A stretch of 64,000 nt of DNA from Amphibacillus sediminis NBRC 103570 (lineage in GTDB: Bacteria; Bacillota; Bacilli; Bacillales; Amphibacillaceae), in contig NZ_BCQW01000002.1 of assembly GCF_001552275.1 (NCBI RefSeq), positions 204,964 through 268,963 of the forward strand, read 5' to 3'. Position 1 is the first letter of the stretch. Each line of letters begins with the position of its first letter. Below the pieces are notes generated by a model. The model made no database searches and had not been told where the DNA came from. It saw only the letters and a list, made by a program, of their open reading frames with translations. Positions 44,045 to 53,832 of this stretch are shown here, piece after piece. A program made the translations under genes and the position numbers.

Positions 44045-44338
44045 GTTGGCTTCCTCCTTTTAAGCTTACCACTTCCTAGAATTTTAATTTAAATATAACT
44101 TATGCTGATTAAGAAAACAAATAAGCTTATGATGCAAAATTAAAAGAGCCAACCATTATTCATTGTTCGATTTCAGTTTTGACACGTATCCTCCTAAACA
44201 TGCAAGTCAGGTACTCAACTCTATACAGCTTGGTTTCAAAGACTAAATTAAGGAAAGTAGCAATGTTATTGCATCCCCTCTCCCGTTGCTATCTATAAGC
44301 TTATGCAGCCTATTCTTTATAGGTATAGCTTATTTAGA

Positions 44339-44524
44339 TTATGTCTTGTAGCTGGCAATAAAATTAACCTGGCAATGTTTTTCTTGCTCCAATAGTCCGT
44401 TAACCATTCTGAACGTTGAAGTACTGGGCATATTATATTTTTTCGTCAATGATTTATATCCAAGATTCCCGTACAAATACTCGGTGACAAGCTTTACTTT
44501 AAATTCTTCACTATATTTGACCAT
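44339..44524 (-). pseudogene. IS3-family transposase orfA remnant
   Basis: The 61-codon frame starts MVKYSEEFKVKLVTEYL and keeps the helix-turn-helix of IS3/IS150-type OrfA up to PSTSTFR, then loses homology and stops. The rest of OrfA and all of OrfB are absent. It begins next to a 14-bp inverted repeat (44532-44569) that may be an insertion-sequence end or a terminator. Confidence 0.75.
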
Positions 44525-44569
44525 AAAAACACCCCCGAAAGTTAGATTTTTCACTCTAACTTTCGGGGG
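44525..44569 (-). terminator. Perfect 14-bp hairpin after the Bce operon
   Basis: CCCCCGAAAGTTAG (44532-44545) and CTAACTTTCGGGGG (44556-44569) are fully complementary; TGTTTTT follows on the minus strand. It lies 54 bases after the sensor kinase stop, so it can terminate the Bce operon; alternatively it belongs to the IS3 relic. Confidence 0.75.
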
Positions 44570-44622
44570 GTGGTACCATCCTAGGAGGTTATTTATCTAC
44601 AAACATTAGGCTTCGTATCAGC

Positions 44623-45660
44623 TTAATGCTTCACATTAGGAAATATTAGTGATAGCGTCAACCCCGAACCAGGCTCTGATTCCACCTCTAATTGAATCGC
44701 TAAATCAACAGCCATCTTGCTAACTAAGAAGAGCCCCATACCGGTGGCCTGTCTTGTAACACTACCACCATTTCCTGTAAAGCCCTTATCAAAAATAAAA
44801 GGTAAATCTTCTTTCGGTACACCAGGTCCATTATCACGAATATTTAAAATGGTTTGATTACGCTCTTTGTCATATCCCATTTCAAAACTCAAAGTCGGAC
44901 AAGCCTGATTCTGAGCAATATGTTTGGTACTATTAGCGATGATTTGTGCTAAAATAAAAGCTAGCCCCTTCCGGTCAGATAAAACTTCTACTTCTTCACC
45001 GATAAACTGTATTTGAAAACCAGATTCATCTAGTAGGGTTTGATGGTCTTCAATTATCTGTTTACAAAAATCAAGTAAATGGATTGATTCAAAAATATAA
45101 TCTTTATGAGTAGCCCCAAGTCTGGCAAAATATAAAATTCGCTCAACATCTCCATGTATTTGATCTCTCACATGAAGCATACGCTGTCTAACAAGAGGAG
45201 ACATCTCGTCACTGCGGTTATCTAGTACTAGCGTTAATAATGATAGAGGCTTTTTAATTTCGTGAACCCAGCCTTCTATATAGGCTTCATAGTCGGCCAA
45301 CTCAACAACTTGATCATTAAGCTCAGATTGAAATGCTCTGATTGTACTCCCCATTCTATGGATGTACGACCAATATGTCTTAGGAGATACTCGGCATAAA
45401 ATTTCCTCGTTCGTCTCATTTGCTTCTAATAAGAAGTCTTGAAAGGCTGCCTCGATTATTTTTTGCTTTCTCATCATGATCAATACAGATATCACGATCA
45501 GCGCTAGAGTAAAAACAATCATGAGTCCTACTAACACCTTAAAGGTTTCTGGGTAAGCTAACCAAGCTAAAAAAATAAAGAGCAGGTTTGTCACCATTAA
45601 AATAAAATACCAAGTCTTATTAGCATCAATACAATGATAGATTTGCTTTATCCGTTTCAT
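44623..45660 (-). CDS. bceS: Intramembrane-sensing histidine kinase (BceS type)
   Basis: This 345-residue kinase has two membrane helices (about 17-35 and 40-63) joined by only a few extracellular residues, then a H-box WVHEIKKPLS (His133), an N-box IIANSTKH, and the ATP lid DNGPGVP with FDKGFTGNGG. This short-loop design marks kinases that sense through a partner BceAB transporter. It is last in the four-gene module. Confidence 0.92.
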   Translation of the reverse strand: MKRIKQIYHCIDANKTWYFILMVTNLLFIFLAWLAYPETFKVLVGLMIVFTLALIVISVLIMMRKQKIIEAAFQDFLLEANETNEEILCRVSPKTYWSYIHRMGSTIRAFQSELNDQVVELADYEAYIEGWVHEIKKPLSLLTLVLDNRSDEMSPLVRQRMLHVRDQIHGDVERILYFARLGATHKDYIFESIHLLDFCKQIIEDHQTLLDESGFQIQFIGEEVEVLSDRKGLAFILAQIIANSTKHIAQNQACPTLSFEMGYDKERNQTILNIRDNGPGVPKEDLPFIFDKGFTGNGGSVTRQATGMGLFLVSKMAVDLAIQLEVESEPGSGLTLSLIFPNVKH

Positions 45661-45668
45661 GGTTTCAC

Positions 45669-46334
45669 CTACCCTTTAAGTCGATAGCCTTGACCCCTTA
45701 TTGTTTCAATTTTATTTTCCAAGTTTAACTGGCTTAGTGTTTTTCGTAAGCGTGTGAGATTAACCTGAAGGGCATTCTCATCTATATATTGGTCTGTTCC
45801 CCATAAACATTTACTCAATGTTGATTTGGATACAATCTCAGATCTATTCTCTACTAAAGCCTTTAGGATTTTTCCTTCATTAGTTGATAATAATAATGAT
45901 TGAGACCCCTTATACAAAGTAAAGGTATTCGGATCTAGCGAAAAACTGCCACCATCGATCAAACCTGGCTGCCCTTCAAATCTCCTTAGTAGGTTTTGGA
46001 TCCGTGCTAACAGACGATCTCGATTACAGGGCTTCGTGAGATAATCATCTGCACCTAAATGAAGACCATGTAATTCATCTTGTAATTTATCTCGAGATGT
46101 AAGCATTAATATTGGACCAATTGCTTTGGCTTTTAGACTTTTGCATATTTCAAATCCTGATTGTTCCGGTAAATTGATATCTAATAAAACTAAGTCTGGA
46201 GCCAAAGTGACCATTTGACTTACTATATTATGAAAGTCTGCAATTGCCATGACCTCATATCCAGCTTTTTGCAATATATCGACTAACTCTTCTCTCATCA
46301 ATACATCATCTTCAACAATTGTAATCCGCGCCAC
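45669..46334 (-). CDS. bceR: OmpR-family response regulator (BceR type)
   Basis: This 221-residue regulator has a receiver domain (acidic pocket VEDD, phospho-acceptor Asp52 in LLDINLP, Lys in LTKP) and a C-terminal winged helix ending ETIRGQGYRLKG. A GTG start at 46334 follows GGAGGGG by five bases. It probably activates the bceAB genes directly upstream; I could not pick out its binding site with confidence. Confidence 0.93.
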   Translation of the reverse strand: MARITIVEDDVLMREELVDILQKAGYEVMAIADFHNIVSQMVTLAPDLVLLDINLPEQSGFEICKSLKAKAIGPILMLTSRDKLQDELHGLHLGADDYLTKPCNRDRLLARIQNLLRRFEGQPGLIDGGSFSLDPNTFTLYKGSQSLLLSTNEGKILKALVENRSEIVSKSTLSKCLWGTDQYIDENALQVNLTRLRKTLSQLNLENKIETIRGQGYRLKG

Positions 46335-46372
46335 TTTAGCCCCTCCTTTCCTTTGAACTTATAGACTTGTCT

Positions 46373-48541
46373 TTAATCTACATTTGGCTTCCAACGTAAT
46401 CTATCGATCTCATGATCCGCCGAACGCGCCACTGCTATACCATAGACCGCCACAATTACGATTATAAAGGATGCAAAGATAAAGGCAATAGGATAGAGTA
46501 ACGCTTGGTGTTCAATGTGAATCATCACAAATGCTATCATAGCTCTTATACCAACAACTGCACTCACACAGGCCAAAGACAACGGTAATAGAAAAGTCCA
46601 CAATACCTGTCTATGCATTGATCTTTTCATTTGATTACGTTTTGCCCCTAACATAGATAGTGTCAAGTAGCGTTGACCCGTTTGCTTCATTTGTGTCAAA
46701 AATTGTAGAGCTAGTACGGTACAGGCAATCATCAAGAATAAGAAACCCATATACAAGATTGTATAACTACCAGCAACAACATAGAAGAGTTTACGGCCAA
46801 AGTTTTGCAAATAACTTTCAAACTCAAAGCCAGAAGCTTTTAAGGCGTCTCTCGCCTCAATCAATGGTTTCATTAAACCATGCTGATCTTGTAGCGTTTG
46901 CGGGATGCGAAAATTCCAATACGACCTATACGTTTCGGTATTTAATAATTGTTCAAACATACGATCAGGAACGATAAACGCTGTAAAAATTTCTACTGAG
47001 CGGTCTGCTACTAAACCTCTCATTGGAATAGATGGGCGTATTGATACAGCCTGATCATTAATATACATTAAACGGTGTCCATCCTTAGCAGCCTTCTCAA
47101 GCATATCATCGAGTACGGGTAAGCGTTCTAGATCATCGAATTGGACAAAATCTGGATTAAAGTATAATGCTATTTCATCTGATAGTAAGTTTAGCGGTTT
47201 TTCTCCTATCGCTTTTAAAAGTCCATTATAAGATGACTCGGGAATCAGATAAGGCTCGGTAGCATCTATCTCTAGAATCCCCAACAAATTTAGTGCTTCA
47301 GGATTTTCTGAACTAATCGTATAGCCTTGAGTTTCTCCAGATAAAAACTGCTCTCTATCGTCACTTGGTAAAGCCATGATCAGTTGCTCACGTAAATTAG
47401 ACCAATCCACTAACGATCTTGCCATACCATCTCCAGTAAGCCCATCTTGCTCTCTCATTCTTCCCATTTCTAGGAGGTTTAAATCCTCTACATATACTAC
47501 CATTGTTTCCGAAGTAAGAAATTCCTCTACACCTGAGTGATTTCCGTTAACCGTAAAATCGTAAACGGAGGAACTGCGATTATATAAGTCACTTCCTGAA
47601 CTTAAAAGAGTTGAGGCACCATCCGCTATCAAAATGATCGATAAAGTAATCAGGATTGATGTGACGGCAACAGATGTAGATCGATTGGCTATGTTCTCTT
47701 GAAATTGCCTTACAGTAAAGGTGTGTAGCCCTTTGGTTGATTTACGCTCCGATCGGCTTGCCAATAAACCTAATAATTTACCAAATCCCCTCATAAAAAA
47801 AATTGTCCCTAAACTTCCGAGAGCTAATGCTACAAACACAAGCATACCTTCAAAGTCAATCAAATGATATAAAGCAATCCAATAGGCAACACCTAGTAAG
47901 ACAGATCCTACTATTATATGGAGTACGTTACCTTTAACATGGCCCATATCCTGCTTCTGATCCATCTGCTCATAAAGCAATTGATGTACCTCTTGATTAA
48001 ATAACCTGCCACCAAGAATAACTAAAGCAATAAACTGGATTGCTAAAAAGCCGATGATTGTGTAGATAATTGCCCCTAACGATAAACTTACTTGATGACC
48101 GATAATTCCCTGTCCAACTAATTTCGAAACGGTCAAGCTGATGATTTCAGCTAAAAATCCGCCGATTAAAATGCCTCCAATCAAAGCCAAAACAGAAGTC
48201 AAGAACCCCTCTGCCAAAAGCTGAACAACAAGACGTTCCTTGCGCATTCCCAACATCAGATAGAGTCCAAACTCTTTACTCCTGCGATTTAATTGATAAC
48301 GATTAGCAAATAAAATTAAGAAAAACAATAAAAATAACGCAAATAGATATACAATTGGCATTAGAGCTAACAGTTTATCAATCGCATCACTTTCAAACTC
48401 CTTCAGAAATAAAATAACATCTTGTCGTCCAAGTGATAGAATGATATAAAACGACGCGATTGCAGTTACGAGTGTAGCAAAGTAAATTAAATTTTCCTTG
48501 CGACTCCGTTTAGCGTTACGGTAAATCAACTTAGAGAACAT
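46373..48541 (-). CDS. bceB: BceB-type ABC transporter permease
   Basis: This permease of about 722 residues has ten predicted helices with the large (~200-residue) extracellular domain between helices 7 and 8 that defines BceB peptide-antibiotic transporters, and FtsX-like terminal segments. The ATG at 48541 lies eight bases after GGGAGG and overlaps the ATPase gene by 11 bases. It acts with BceA to remove antibiotics such as bacitracin-class peptides from their lipid targets and to signal flux to BceS; the ligand is not predictable. Confidence 0.92.
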   Translation of the reverse strand: MFSKLIYRNAKRSRKENLIYFATLVTAIASFYIILSLGRQDVILFLKEFESDAIDKLLALMPIVYLFALFLLFFLILFANRYQLNRRSKEFGLYLMLGMRKERLVVQLLAEGFLTSVLALIGGILIGGFLAEIISLTVSKLVGQGIIGHQVSLSLGAIIYTIIGFLAIQFIALVILGGRLFNQEVHQLLYEQMDQKQDMGHVKGNVLHIIVGSVLLGVAYWIALYHLIDFEGMLVFVALALGSLGTIFFMRGFGKLLGLLASRSERKSTKGLHTFTVRQFQENIANRSTSVAVTSILITLSIILIADGASTLLSSGSDLYNRSSSVYDFTVNGNHSGVEEFLTSETMVVYVEDLNLLEMGRMREQDGLTGDGMARSLVDWSNLREQLIMALPSDDREQFLSGETQGYTISSENPEALNLLGILEIDATEPYLIPESSYNGLLKAIGEKPLNLLSDEIALYFNPDFVQFDDLERLPVLDDMLEKAAKDGHRLMYINDQAVSIRPSIPMRGLVADRSVEIFTAFIVPDRMFEQLLNTETYRSYWNFRIPQTLQDQHGLMKPLIEARDALKASGFEFESYLQNFGRKLFYVVAGSYTILYMGFLFLMIACTVLALQFLTQMKQTGQRYLTLSMLGAKRNQMKRSMHRQVLWTFLLPLSLACVSAVVGIRAMIAFVMIHIEHQALLYPIAFIFASFIIVIVAVYGIAVARSADHEIDRLRWKPNVD

Positions 48542-49310
48542 TTGCGCTCCCTCCCCCAAGCTGTGCTAATAACTGCAAAATCCTTTCATAAAATTGCTCT
48601 TGGGTCTCATCATGCTTGCGTCGAAGTTCATGGAAAATGACACCATCTTGAATAAAAAGGATTCTTGAACAAAAGCTGGCTGCATTAGGGTCATGACTAA
48701 CCATTAAAATTGTTCGTTCACTACTTTTATTAATACCCTCTAGCTTATTCATCAATGTTTTTGCGGAACGTGTATCTAATGCCCCTGTCGGTTCATCTGC
48801 AAGAACAATATCTGGCTCTGAAATCAAACAACGTGCAGCAGCTACTCTTTGCTTTTGGCCCCCAGACATTTGGGCTGGGAATTTGTTAAGAATATCAGTA
48901 ATTTCTAAAAAGCTTGCGAGCTGATCTAATTTATTCCGCGCACTGGCAAAATCCATTCCATGAATAGATAAAGGTAATAATATATTTTCCTGCCCAGTTA
49001 AATTATCCAGTAATTCAAAGTCTTGAAACAAATAGCCGATTCGGCTACCGCGGTATTCCGCTAAATCCTTACTGTTAAATGCACTAATATTTTCTCCATT
49101 TAGAAGTACCCGTCCAGATGTCGGTTTAATAATGGTTGCAATACAGTTTAATAATGTTGTTTTACCAGAACCACTTGGGCCCATTATTCCTAAGAATTCT
49201 CCTGGGAGAATGTCAAAGCTAACTCCGTTTAATGCTTTAGTAAGATTGCTTTTCTTACCATAGTTTTTTTGTAAGTCTTGAACCTCTAATAGTTTTGCTC
49301 GACTGACCAT
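48531..49310 (-). CDS. bceA: BceA-type ABC transporter ATP-binding protein
   Basis: This 259-residue ATPase has Walker [10 protein letters not shown], signature [15 protein letters not shown] and Walker [13 protein letters not shown], the MacB/LolD-like group used by BceAB. The ATG at 49310 follows AAGGAG by seven bases. An upstream ATG at 49406 would add 32 residues (MFFVLFTGYN...) with no homology and no ribosome site. Confidence 0.93.
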   Translation of the reverse strand: MVSRAKLLEVQDLQKNYGKKSNLTKALNGVSFDILPGEFLGIMGPSGSGKTTLLNCIATIIKPTSGRVLLNGENISAFNSKDLAEYRGSRIGYLFQDFELLDNLTGQENILLPLSIHGMDFASARNKLDQLASFLEITDILNKFPAQMSGGQKQRVAAARCLISEPDIVLADEPTGALDTRSAKTLMNKLEGINKSSERTILMVSHDPNAASFCSRILFIQDGVIFHELRRKHDETQEQFYERILQLLAQLGGGSANVL

Positions 49311-49530
49311 GTATAGCTCTCCTTTTTTATTATCATTTTCCGGAATATTCTTATCGATCGAATTAAAGCTATCCACATTATAACCAGTAAACAGCACGAA
49401 GAACACTTACAAACGGTGTAAGGAAAGACGTTGGTATCTTCTTCTCAATTCTCGTGCTTTGATTGGGATTAATTCTAATCATAAACAACATACTAGCATG
49501 TCACTAATAAATAAGTTGTGATTGAGTCTG
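49311..49530. other. Upstream region of bceA
   Basis: Probable promoter region of the Bce module. I see no convincing BceR inverted repeat and no other gene. Confidence 0.4.
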
Positions 49531-49682
49531 TAACCTTTGAAGGCTTAAGCGAAAATCGCTATTAAACTACCCCCCCTCCAAAGGAAGACTGTTCCGAATA
49601 TGCCCGGTTGGGAGTATAGTCGAAGTGGTTCGGGACGCCGGGTGTAGAAGCGAATAAGACCCTCACCGCCTGCTTTCAACTA
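49531..49682 (+). other. GC-richer, pseudoknot-forming island, possible IS200/IS605 right-end/omega-RNA relic
   Basis: Within very AT-rich flanks, this ~150-bp segment has nested pairings: CCTTTGAAGG with CCTCCAAAGG, AGCG with CGCT, and interleaved CCGAA/TTCGG and CCCGG/CCGGG pairs that make a pseudoknot. It ends in GCTTTCAAC, a TTCAA-type end typical of the right ends of IS200/IS605 elements. Such right ends encode the guide RNA of TnpB. No tnpB gene is left. Assignment is by feature resemblance and remembered similarity only. Confidence 0.45.
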
Positions 49683-50074
49683 CATAATAAGATGGCTATA
49701 ATTCTTGTTTTTCTTAATATACAGCATAAAATAATTAATGTTATGTAAAAAAAGACTTGTAATTTAATTATTAGTATAGATTTTAATAATTGGTATAAAA
49801 CCCCTTGAGAGGATGCAACCTAACATGCTGTTGTTTTATAATAGATATACTCACTAGTTTTGGACTCATAGCACTTCCTATTTTGTGATCATTCTACTAT
49901 CAAATTTTTTGGAGATTGTTTCCTACAAAAATTTATCTGACAGATAAGGAAAATTCAAGATAATTACATCTGCTTCTGTTATATTATGGTTTTTGCAGCT
50001 TTGCTTGCAACCATTGCCTTTAAATAATCCATGTCATATTTAAGTTAAAAAGATAAAAAAAAACAATACTCATT
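49683..50074. other. AT-rich gap between yesL and the relic
   Basis: No gene is visible; includes the terminator at 50055-50088. Confidence 0.45.
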
Positions 50075-50088
50075 TTAAGAGTATTGCT
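50055..50088 (-). terminator. Terminator at the end of the YesL-like gene
   Basis: CAATACTC (50064-50071) pairs with GAGTATTG (50079-50086); eight T residues follow on the minus strand. The stop codon sits in the loop. Confidence 0.75.
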
Positions 50089-50698
50089 CCTTGATCAACT
50101 TCATCTCTAACTTTGCTAAGCTACGCTGAAAGAACCACGTTATCATATATGAGAGCACACTTCCCGTAAAGAATAGTAGCATTGACGGAAAGGCTAAAGA
50201 TAAATAAAGAACTGACCATATTAATAAGACAAACACCAAAGCTAGATGAACTCTTCCAAGCATAAACTGGATCGTTTTTAGCACAATTTCTTTTGTACCA
50301 CCAGCAAAATGAACAGAAACTGGAAGCAGTGTCACGATAAAAAGGAAGTAGAGAAGAACTAAAAATAGGTAAGACAGAATCACAATAACAGGGAGATCTG
50401 TACTCGCGATGGCGATAATATGATAATTGATATACAAGATACCACCAATTACTCCAAGCACCCAGCCAAAGCTATTCGCTTTTAAAAAGACTTGCTTGTA
50501 AATAGACCAAAATGTCTGGAAAATAGCGGTGTCCTGTTCTCCTCGCACCCATTTACGAACAATGGCGAACAGAGCCACGGTGGCTGGAAAAAATCCGACT
50601 ACTAATAGACCGATGACCGAGAAAGCTAGCCATAATAAATTTAAAAAAGCAAACCTTGAAATTAAACGACATACATGATCAACCTTTTCCATAACCAT
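50075..50698 (-). CDS. DUF624/YesL-family membrane protein
   Basis: This membrane protein of about 207 residues has four to five helices, a FFPATVALFAIVRKWVRGE motif typical of YesL proteins. ATG 50698 lies six bases after GGGGGAG. YesL proteins are usually linked to carbohydrate (rhamnogalacturonan) genes; the neighbouring beta-helix gene, which overlaps it by 37 bases, fits that theme. Confidence 0.85.
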   Translation of the reverse strand: MVMEKVDHVCRLISRFAFLNLLWLAFSVIGLLVVGFFPATVALFAIVRKWVRGEQDTAIFQTFWSIYKQVFLKANSFGWVLGVIGGILYINYHIIAIASTDLPVIVILSYLFLVLLYFLFIVTLLPVSVHFAGGTKEIVLKTIQFMLGRVHLALVFVLLIWSVLYLSLAFPSMLLFFTGSVLSYMITWFFQRSLAKLEMKLIKEQYS

Positions 50699-51666
50699 AA
50701 GCAACTCCCCCTGCCTTTCGATTCGACTATCCTTTCACTCCTCCTGACGTTTTTTGGTGAGCCCGTTAAACGAATACCTGGATTATTAAAGCTAGAAAAT
50801 GTATCAATTTTATTACGCAAAATTTGGTTGTGGCTACCTGGAGCTAATCGAATAATAGATTCGATATTTAAACTTGGATCTAATTGTTGGATAACATTAT
50901 CACTTAGAATATTATGATCCGCCTGAATTAATACTCCATGTATACGTGAATTTATCACAGTATTGCGTGTAATAGTATTATTGTGCGCACCGCTTAACAC
51001 GAAAATACCTCTTGGGTAATTTTCTACAACATTATGTTCAACCGTATTATATGCGCCACCATTTGGTATTCTAATCCCTCCATAACTATCACCCTGTTGT
51101 ACCGCATTAATGACTTGATTATAAGTAACCGTAGTATACGTAGCACGTGATAGGTTAATCCCGCTACCACCAGTGGAATTGGTGATTCGATTACCTGTAA
51201 TCAGGTTATGACGAACATCACCAACAGCGTGACTCTCACTACCGAAAGCAATTCCATGCCCACTAGAACGATCAATAATACTGTCTCTAACAGTAGAATT
51301 TTTTAATCGTCTTAAAAGTAAACCAATGGTCACATCTCGAACTTCCACGTTTTCAATCGTTAAGTTACTCACGTCGGCATCAATATTCATACCGCCGATT
51401 TGTCCTAGGCCTTGATTGGCACGATTTTGACGATCACCATCAAATGTTAAATGGGATACAGTGACATTAAGGTTGTTGCCACTTCTCATTATTGGGTTAC
51501 CTACGACATAGTTATTTCTGCTCCCAACCTTCTTTAAGACGGTTTCGCCTATCCCATCACCAATCAGGTTAACCCCTTGGTGAAACCTGACAGCTTCATC
51601 TATTGAATACGTCCCTGCTGGAATATAAACCGTCCCTTCAACACCTCTATCATAAAAATAACGCAT
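50662..51666 (-). pseudogene. Right-handed beta-helix (pectate-lyase-like) protein, 5' end damaged
   Basis: The frame encodes a parallel beta-helix with repeated N-x-I/V-x-x-N rungs (TVEHNVVENY, NTITRNTVINSR, HNQILRNKID) and an N-terminal GTVYIPAGTYSIDE typical of pectate-lyase/epimerase proteins. The first ATG (51666) is internal: homology-like sequence continues upstream (ISISKIVVETSQTEALHAA) to an A/T homopolymer of ten bases at 51747-51756 and then a stop, with no ribosome site. The C-terminal 12 codons lie in the yesL start. Probably frameshifted and truncated. Confidence 0.65.
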
Positions 51667-51756
51667 GGCTGCATGTAAAGCCTCAGTCTGAGATGTCTCA
51701 ACAACAATTTTACTAATGGAAATTCCTGCATTATTTAAAAATTTTAAAAAAAAAAT

Positions 51757-51935
51757 TCAAAACCAAAGTAAACTTGAGTGCTCTTCTACAATTTATTCTG
51801 TGTCCGCCTTACTTTCTCCACTAATAGTGGTATCAAATCCATTAAAACAACAACCGATGACTGACAAATGATAAATGAAAAACCATGATGATTGATTCGT
51901 AAAATCTCCTCTATGGCACAGATTTAAAAATAGGA
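51757..51935. other. Gap upstream of the iron operon
   Basis: May hold remnants of the beta-helix gene's original 5' end; no intact frame with a ribosome site. Confidence 0.35.
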
Positions 51936-51964
51936 TTGATTAATTTTTAAATCTCCTTTATAAT
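51936..51964 (+). promoter_or_regulatory. Promoter of the siderophore transporter operon
   Basis: TTGATT (51936-51941), a 17-base spacer and TATAAT (51959-51964). Confidence 0.8.
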
Positions 51965-51965
51965 T

Positions 51966-51986
51966 TGATAATGAGAATCATTTTCA
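51966..51986 (+). promoter_or_regulatory. Fur box
   Basis: GATAATGAGAATCATTTTC with flanking T and A matches the Fur 7-1-7 inverted repeat well and overlaps the -10/start region, so iron should repress the operon. Confidence 0.8.
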
Positions 51987-52001
51987 AATAGGAGGGGTAA
52001 A

Positions 52002-52802
52002 ATGATTTCAGTTAAGGATGTTCAAGTCGGTTATGGCGATGAGCTGATTATTGATCAATTAAGCATTACGATTCCAAAAGGCCAGATTACTACGATCATT
52101 GGACCCAACGGTTGTGGTAAATCAACATTACTTAAATCAATTGCTCGCATTCTTAAAACGAGCGGTGGTTCAATATACTTAGATGGCAAATCTATCAGCC
52201 AAACATCAACAAAAGAGGTTGCCAAAAAAATGGCTATCTTACCCCAATCAGCCGAAGCACCTGCTGGCCTTACGGTAAGAGAACTTGTCACATATGGTCG
52301 CGCTCCCCATCAATCAAGATTCGGACGTTTAAAACAGGCTGATCTTGACTCAATTGATTGGGCATTAGCTGAAACAAGCTTAAAAGAATTGGAAGATCGT
52401 TCTGTCGATACTTTATCCGGTGGCCAACGTCAACGTGTTTGGATAGCGATGGCTTTAGCACAAGATACTGAGGTTGTTATTTTAGATGAACCAACCACAT
52501 ATTTAGATATGTCTCATCAGCTTGATATCTTGCAACTACTGGAAAAGTTGAATAAGAATCAGCAGAAAACGATTGTTATGGTGCTTCATGATCTTAACCA
52601 CGCATCACGATTCTCACATCATTTAATTGCCATGCGCAATGGTGAACTAATTACTCACGGCGTCCCAAGTGAAGTGATGACTGCTGCTAACCTTCAGCAT
52701 GTATTTAACATTAATGCCATGTTGACGGTTTGCCCATTTAGTCAAAACCCAATCTGCCTATCTTATGGCAAAGTCGAAAAGCAAGCGATCCCTGCTTCAT
52801 AA
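52002..52802 (+). CDS. Iron-siderophore ABC transporter ATP-binding protein (FecE/YusV type)
   Basis: This 266-residue ATPase has Walker A GPNGCGKST, signature LSGGQRQRVWIAMAL and Walker B VVILDEPTTYLD, with LHDLNHASRF typical of FecE/FhuC. AGGAGGGG precedes ATG. First gene of the Fur-boxed operon. Confidence 0.93.
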   Translation: MISVKDVQVGYGDELIIDQLSITIPKGQITTIIGPNGCGKSTLLKSIARILKTSGGSIYLDGKSISQTSTKEVAKKMAILPQSAEAPAGLTVRELVTYGRAPHQSRFGRLKQADLDSIDWALAETSLKELEDRSVDTLSGGQRQRVWIAMALAQDTEVVILDEPTTYLDMSHQLDILQLLEKLNKNQQKTIVMVLHDLNHASRFSHHLIAMRNGELITHGVPSEVMTAANLQHVFNINAMLTVCPFSQNPICLSYGKVEKQAIPAS

Positions 52803-52826
52803 TATATAGAAACGAGGAAACTTATC

Positions 52827-53828
52827 ATGAAAAGATTACTTACTTTAATCGCACTACTTACCTTACTTTTAGCAGGTTGTATGGCCCAGGATTCAGAGCC
52901 AGATCAGTCTGATCAGACTAACAACGAAACTAAAGACACTAACACAGCAGAAGCACCATCTGAAGAAATTACCATTGTGGATGCTTTAGGTGAACACACA
53001 TTTGACGGTCCACAAGAACGTGTTGTTGCTATCGAATGGAGTATTGCAGAAGAATTGTTAGCCGTTGGTATTCAGCCGGTTGCTGTTGCTGACGTTGAAG
53101 GCTTTAATAAATGGGTTACCATCGATGCCTCTTTAGATGAAAGTGTTGTTGACGTCGGTTTAAGACAAGAACCAAATATCGAAGAAATTGCCAAAGTTGA
53201 GCCAGATGTCATTATTGGTGTCGCCGGTTACCAAGAGGCCATGCTCCCTGAGCTTGAGAAAATTGCACCCGTTATCCTTTATGATACATTGTCAGACGAT
53301 GTTGTAGCTGATCTCTATGCAAGTACCCTCGATAACTTACGCCAAACAGCTAAAATTGTCGGAAGAGAACAAGAAGCAGAAGATGCGATTGCCCGTGTTG
53401 ATCAACGTTTAGCCGAAGCACAAGCATCCATTGAAGCAGCTAACTTACCAACACATGAGTTTGTTTTTACTCAAGCTTATTCATCTAACAATGCGCCCGA
53501 ATTCCGCCTATTTACGCCAAACTCAATGGTGAGTCATGTTCTAGAAGGTATGGGCCTTACGAATAAACTGGAAGGTGAAGATGATCCGAACGGTTTTATC
53601 ACCTCAAACGTTGAAGGTGTAGCAAATTATCAAGAAGCATTATTCTTACACACGGTTCAACAAGATGATCCATTATTTGATAACTTAGCAAGCAACAATG
53701 TTTGGAATTCACTTTATTTCGTTGAAAATGAATGGATGTATGATGTGGGCGCTGGCGTTTGGACGTTTGGTAGCGTCCTCTCAATCGAGACATTAATTAA
53801 CAATGTAGAAGCTGCTTTGACGAAGTGA
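52827..53828 (+). CDS. Iron-siderophore-binding lipoprotein
   Basis: This 333-residue lipoprotein has lipobox LLAGCMAQ (Cys18), an acidic linker and the class III (FhuD/BtuF-like) fold with VVAIEWSIAEELLAVGI and EPDVIIGV. It would bind a ferric siderophore; the ligand type is not determinable. 24 bases after the ATPase gene. Confidence 0.92.
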   Translation: MKRLLTLIALLTLLLAGCMAQDSEPDQSDQTNNETKDTNTAEAPSEEITIVDALGEHTFDGPQERVVAIEWSIAEELLAVGIQPVAVADVEGFNKWVTIDASLDESVVDVGLRQEPNIEEIAKVEPDVIIGVAGYQEAMLPELEKIAPVILYDTLSDDVVADLYASTLDNLRQTAKIVGREQEAEDAIARVDQRLAEAQASIEAANLPTHEFVFTQAYSSNNAPEFRLFTPNSMVSHVLEGMGLTNKLEGEDDPNGFITSNVEGVANYQEALFLHTVQQDDPLFDNLASNNVWNSLYFVENEWMYDVGAGVWTFGSVLSIETLINNVEAALTK

Positions 53829-53832
53829 TCCT

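Noticed and set aside
49531..49682. tRNA or tmRNA gene
   Set aside because: No cloverleaf, no T-loop GTTCRA motif in the right place and no tag ORF; the pairing pattern is a pseudoknot instead.
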